Shown here: piece by piece, positions 63,438 through 64,000 of the stretch | Numbering within the stretch: the stretch's first letter is position 1 | How the letters are laid out: each line of letters opens with the position of its first letter | Assembly (NCBI RefSeq): GCF_001665625.1 | Contig: NZ_LZSY01000104.1 | Location: forward strand, 16,767-80,766 | Source of the DNA: Mycolicibacterium peregrinum | Lineage (GTDB): Bacteria > Actinomycetota > Actinomycetes > Mycobacteriales > Mycobacteriaceae | Length of the DNA: 64,000 bases | Direction of reading: 5' to 3' | Program-made: the position numbers and the translations under genes | The notes under the pieces: generated by a model | The model's input: only the letters and a program-made list of their open reading frames with translations | Told to the model about the DNA's origin: nothing | Database searches by the model: none

Positions 63438-64000
63438 TCAGTCCTTGGCGAAAGCGGCTGCGAGTCCGCGTTCGAGGTCCTGATACGGCTCGCCGGACAG
63501 GTCGACGGTGACCTGCCGGATGGTGCCGCCGGTGAAGGCGAACGGTGCCCGGTACTGCTGTGACACCGCCGATCCCGTGTTGCGGCCGATGCAGATGCCA
63601 CCCCCGGCGAGCGCGAACATGCCGGGGTGGGTCTGCATCCCCGCCAACTCGGCCACCGCGGTGTCGTCGACGTACAGCGCGGTGTCGCCGAGCGGGGTGT
63701 GGCTGCCCTCGACAGTGCCGGCCCGCCGGTACTGCACACCGAAGATGTGCCGTCCCAACGGGATCGGATCGGGTGAGACCAACGTCTGCTCGTGCTCACC
63801 GAGGAAGTTGTAGACGTACTGCAGCCGGCCGTCGGCGAGGAACAGCACGTGGCCGCCGTGTGCGCCGCCCTGTTTGAACAAGACGCCCTGCGCGTCGGCG
63901 CTGTCCACGGTGACTTCGGCGAGCACCGTGAACGACTGCCCGCGCAGTTCGGCGGCCGCACCCAACCCGACCTCGGCGGTGTGCGGGTAGTAGGTGTATC
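63438..64000 (-). CDS. atsA: Arylsulfatase, C-terminal fragment (truncated by window edge)
   Basis: About 187 codons, open to the window's right edge; the start lies outside. The in-window sequence reads TYYPHTAEVGLGAAAE, GVLFKQGGAHGGHVLFLADG, RLQYVYNFLGEHEQTLVS, the C-terminal domain of mycobacterial arylsulfatases (AtsA-like). The catalytic Cys/formylglycine is in the missing N-terminal part. The following FGE gene supports the call. Position matches Rv0711. Confidence 0.83.
   Translation of the reverse strand, partial: YTYYPHTAEVGLGAAAELRGQSFTVLAEVTVDSADAQGVLFKQGGAHGGHVLFLADGRLQYVYNFLGEHEQTLVSPDPIPLGRHIFGVQYRRAGTVEGSHTPLGDTALYVDDTAVAELAGMQTHPGMFALAGGGICIGRNTGSAVSQQYRAPFAFTGGTIRQVTVDLSGEPYQDLERGLAAAFAKD

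Overview
The window is GC-rich chromosomal DNA from a mycobacterium, most likely a fast-growing Mycolicibacterium. The gene order matches mycobacterial blocks I recognise: cutinases next to truA-rplQ-rpoA-rpsD-rpsK-rpsM-rpmJ-infA; an F420-type luciferase-like gene next to rmlB-rmlC; atsA and a formylglycine-generating enzyme next to rplN; and sppA, TIGR00027-type methyltransferases, secY-adk-map and sigL-rslA. I see no tRNA, rRNA, CRISPR array, insertion sequence or prophage.

Layout. 1-6.2 kb: two tandem cutinases, then the alpha-operon genes (infA to truA, minus strand). 6.5-11.8 kb: an NfeD/flotillin pair, then a receiver-thioredoxin-reductase-like fusion with a cNMP-domain histidine kinase. 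12-15.8 kb: twin luciferase-like oxidoreductases, rmlBC (dTDP-rhamnose for the cell wall) and a secreted protein. 15.8-23.7 kb: a DmpA-type peptidase with a divergent TetR gene, a drug/metabolite exporter, a three-gene ABC transporter with a divergent MarR-type gene, and a FAD monooxygenase with its TetR gene. 23.7-28.2 kb: a MOSC protein and the valine catabolic operon mmsA-acyl-CoA dehydrogenase-mmsB. 28.2-34.1 kb: a DUF559 nuclease-like gene between two copies of a palindrome, a HAD protein, a NarL-type two-component pair, and small regulators. 34.1-38.6 kb: a four-gene, translationally coupled cluster (ThDP enzyme, SRPBCC protein, ketoacyl synthase III-like protein, aminotransferase). 38.8-43.6 kb: a methyltransferase, rslA-sigL, map-adk-secY. 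43.9-47.7 kb: four tandem methyltransferase paralogues. 47.7-54.3 kb: a catabolic module (hydroxyacid dehydrogenase, amidase, DUF3830 protein, two Asp/Glu-racemase-family proteins, GntR regulator, MFS transporter). 54.5-61.6 kb: sppA, a luciferase-like gene and the spc ribosomal operon (rplN to rplO). 61.8-64 kb: FGE, a lipoprotein and the 3' end of an arylsulfatase gene.

Most notable result. The ThDP-SRPBCC-KAS III-aminotransferase cluster begins with TGAACC-N16-CGTGTC, and exactly the same elements with the same 16-nt spacing precede sigL itself about 2.2 kb away. This is the consensus I remember for SigL, so sigL-rslA and a small, apparently uncharacterised biosynthetic cluster probably form one local regulon.

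Other points. The spc operon, secY-adk-map and the alpha operon, contiguous in many actinobacteria, are all here on one strand but separated by two accessory stretches (about 14 kb and 34 kb). Each stretch carries self-contained metabolic modules with their own regulators and candidate operators.
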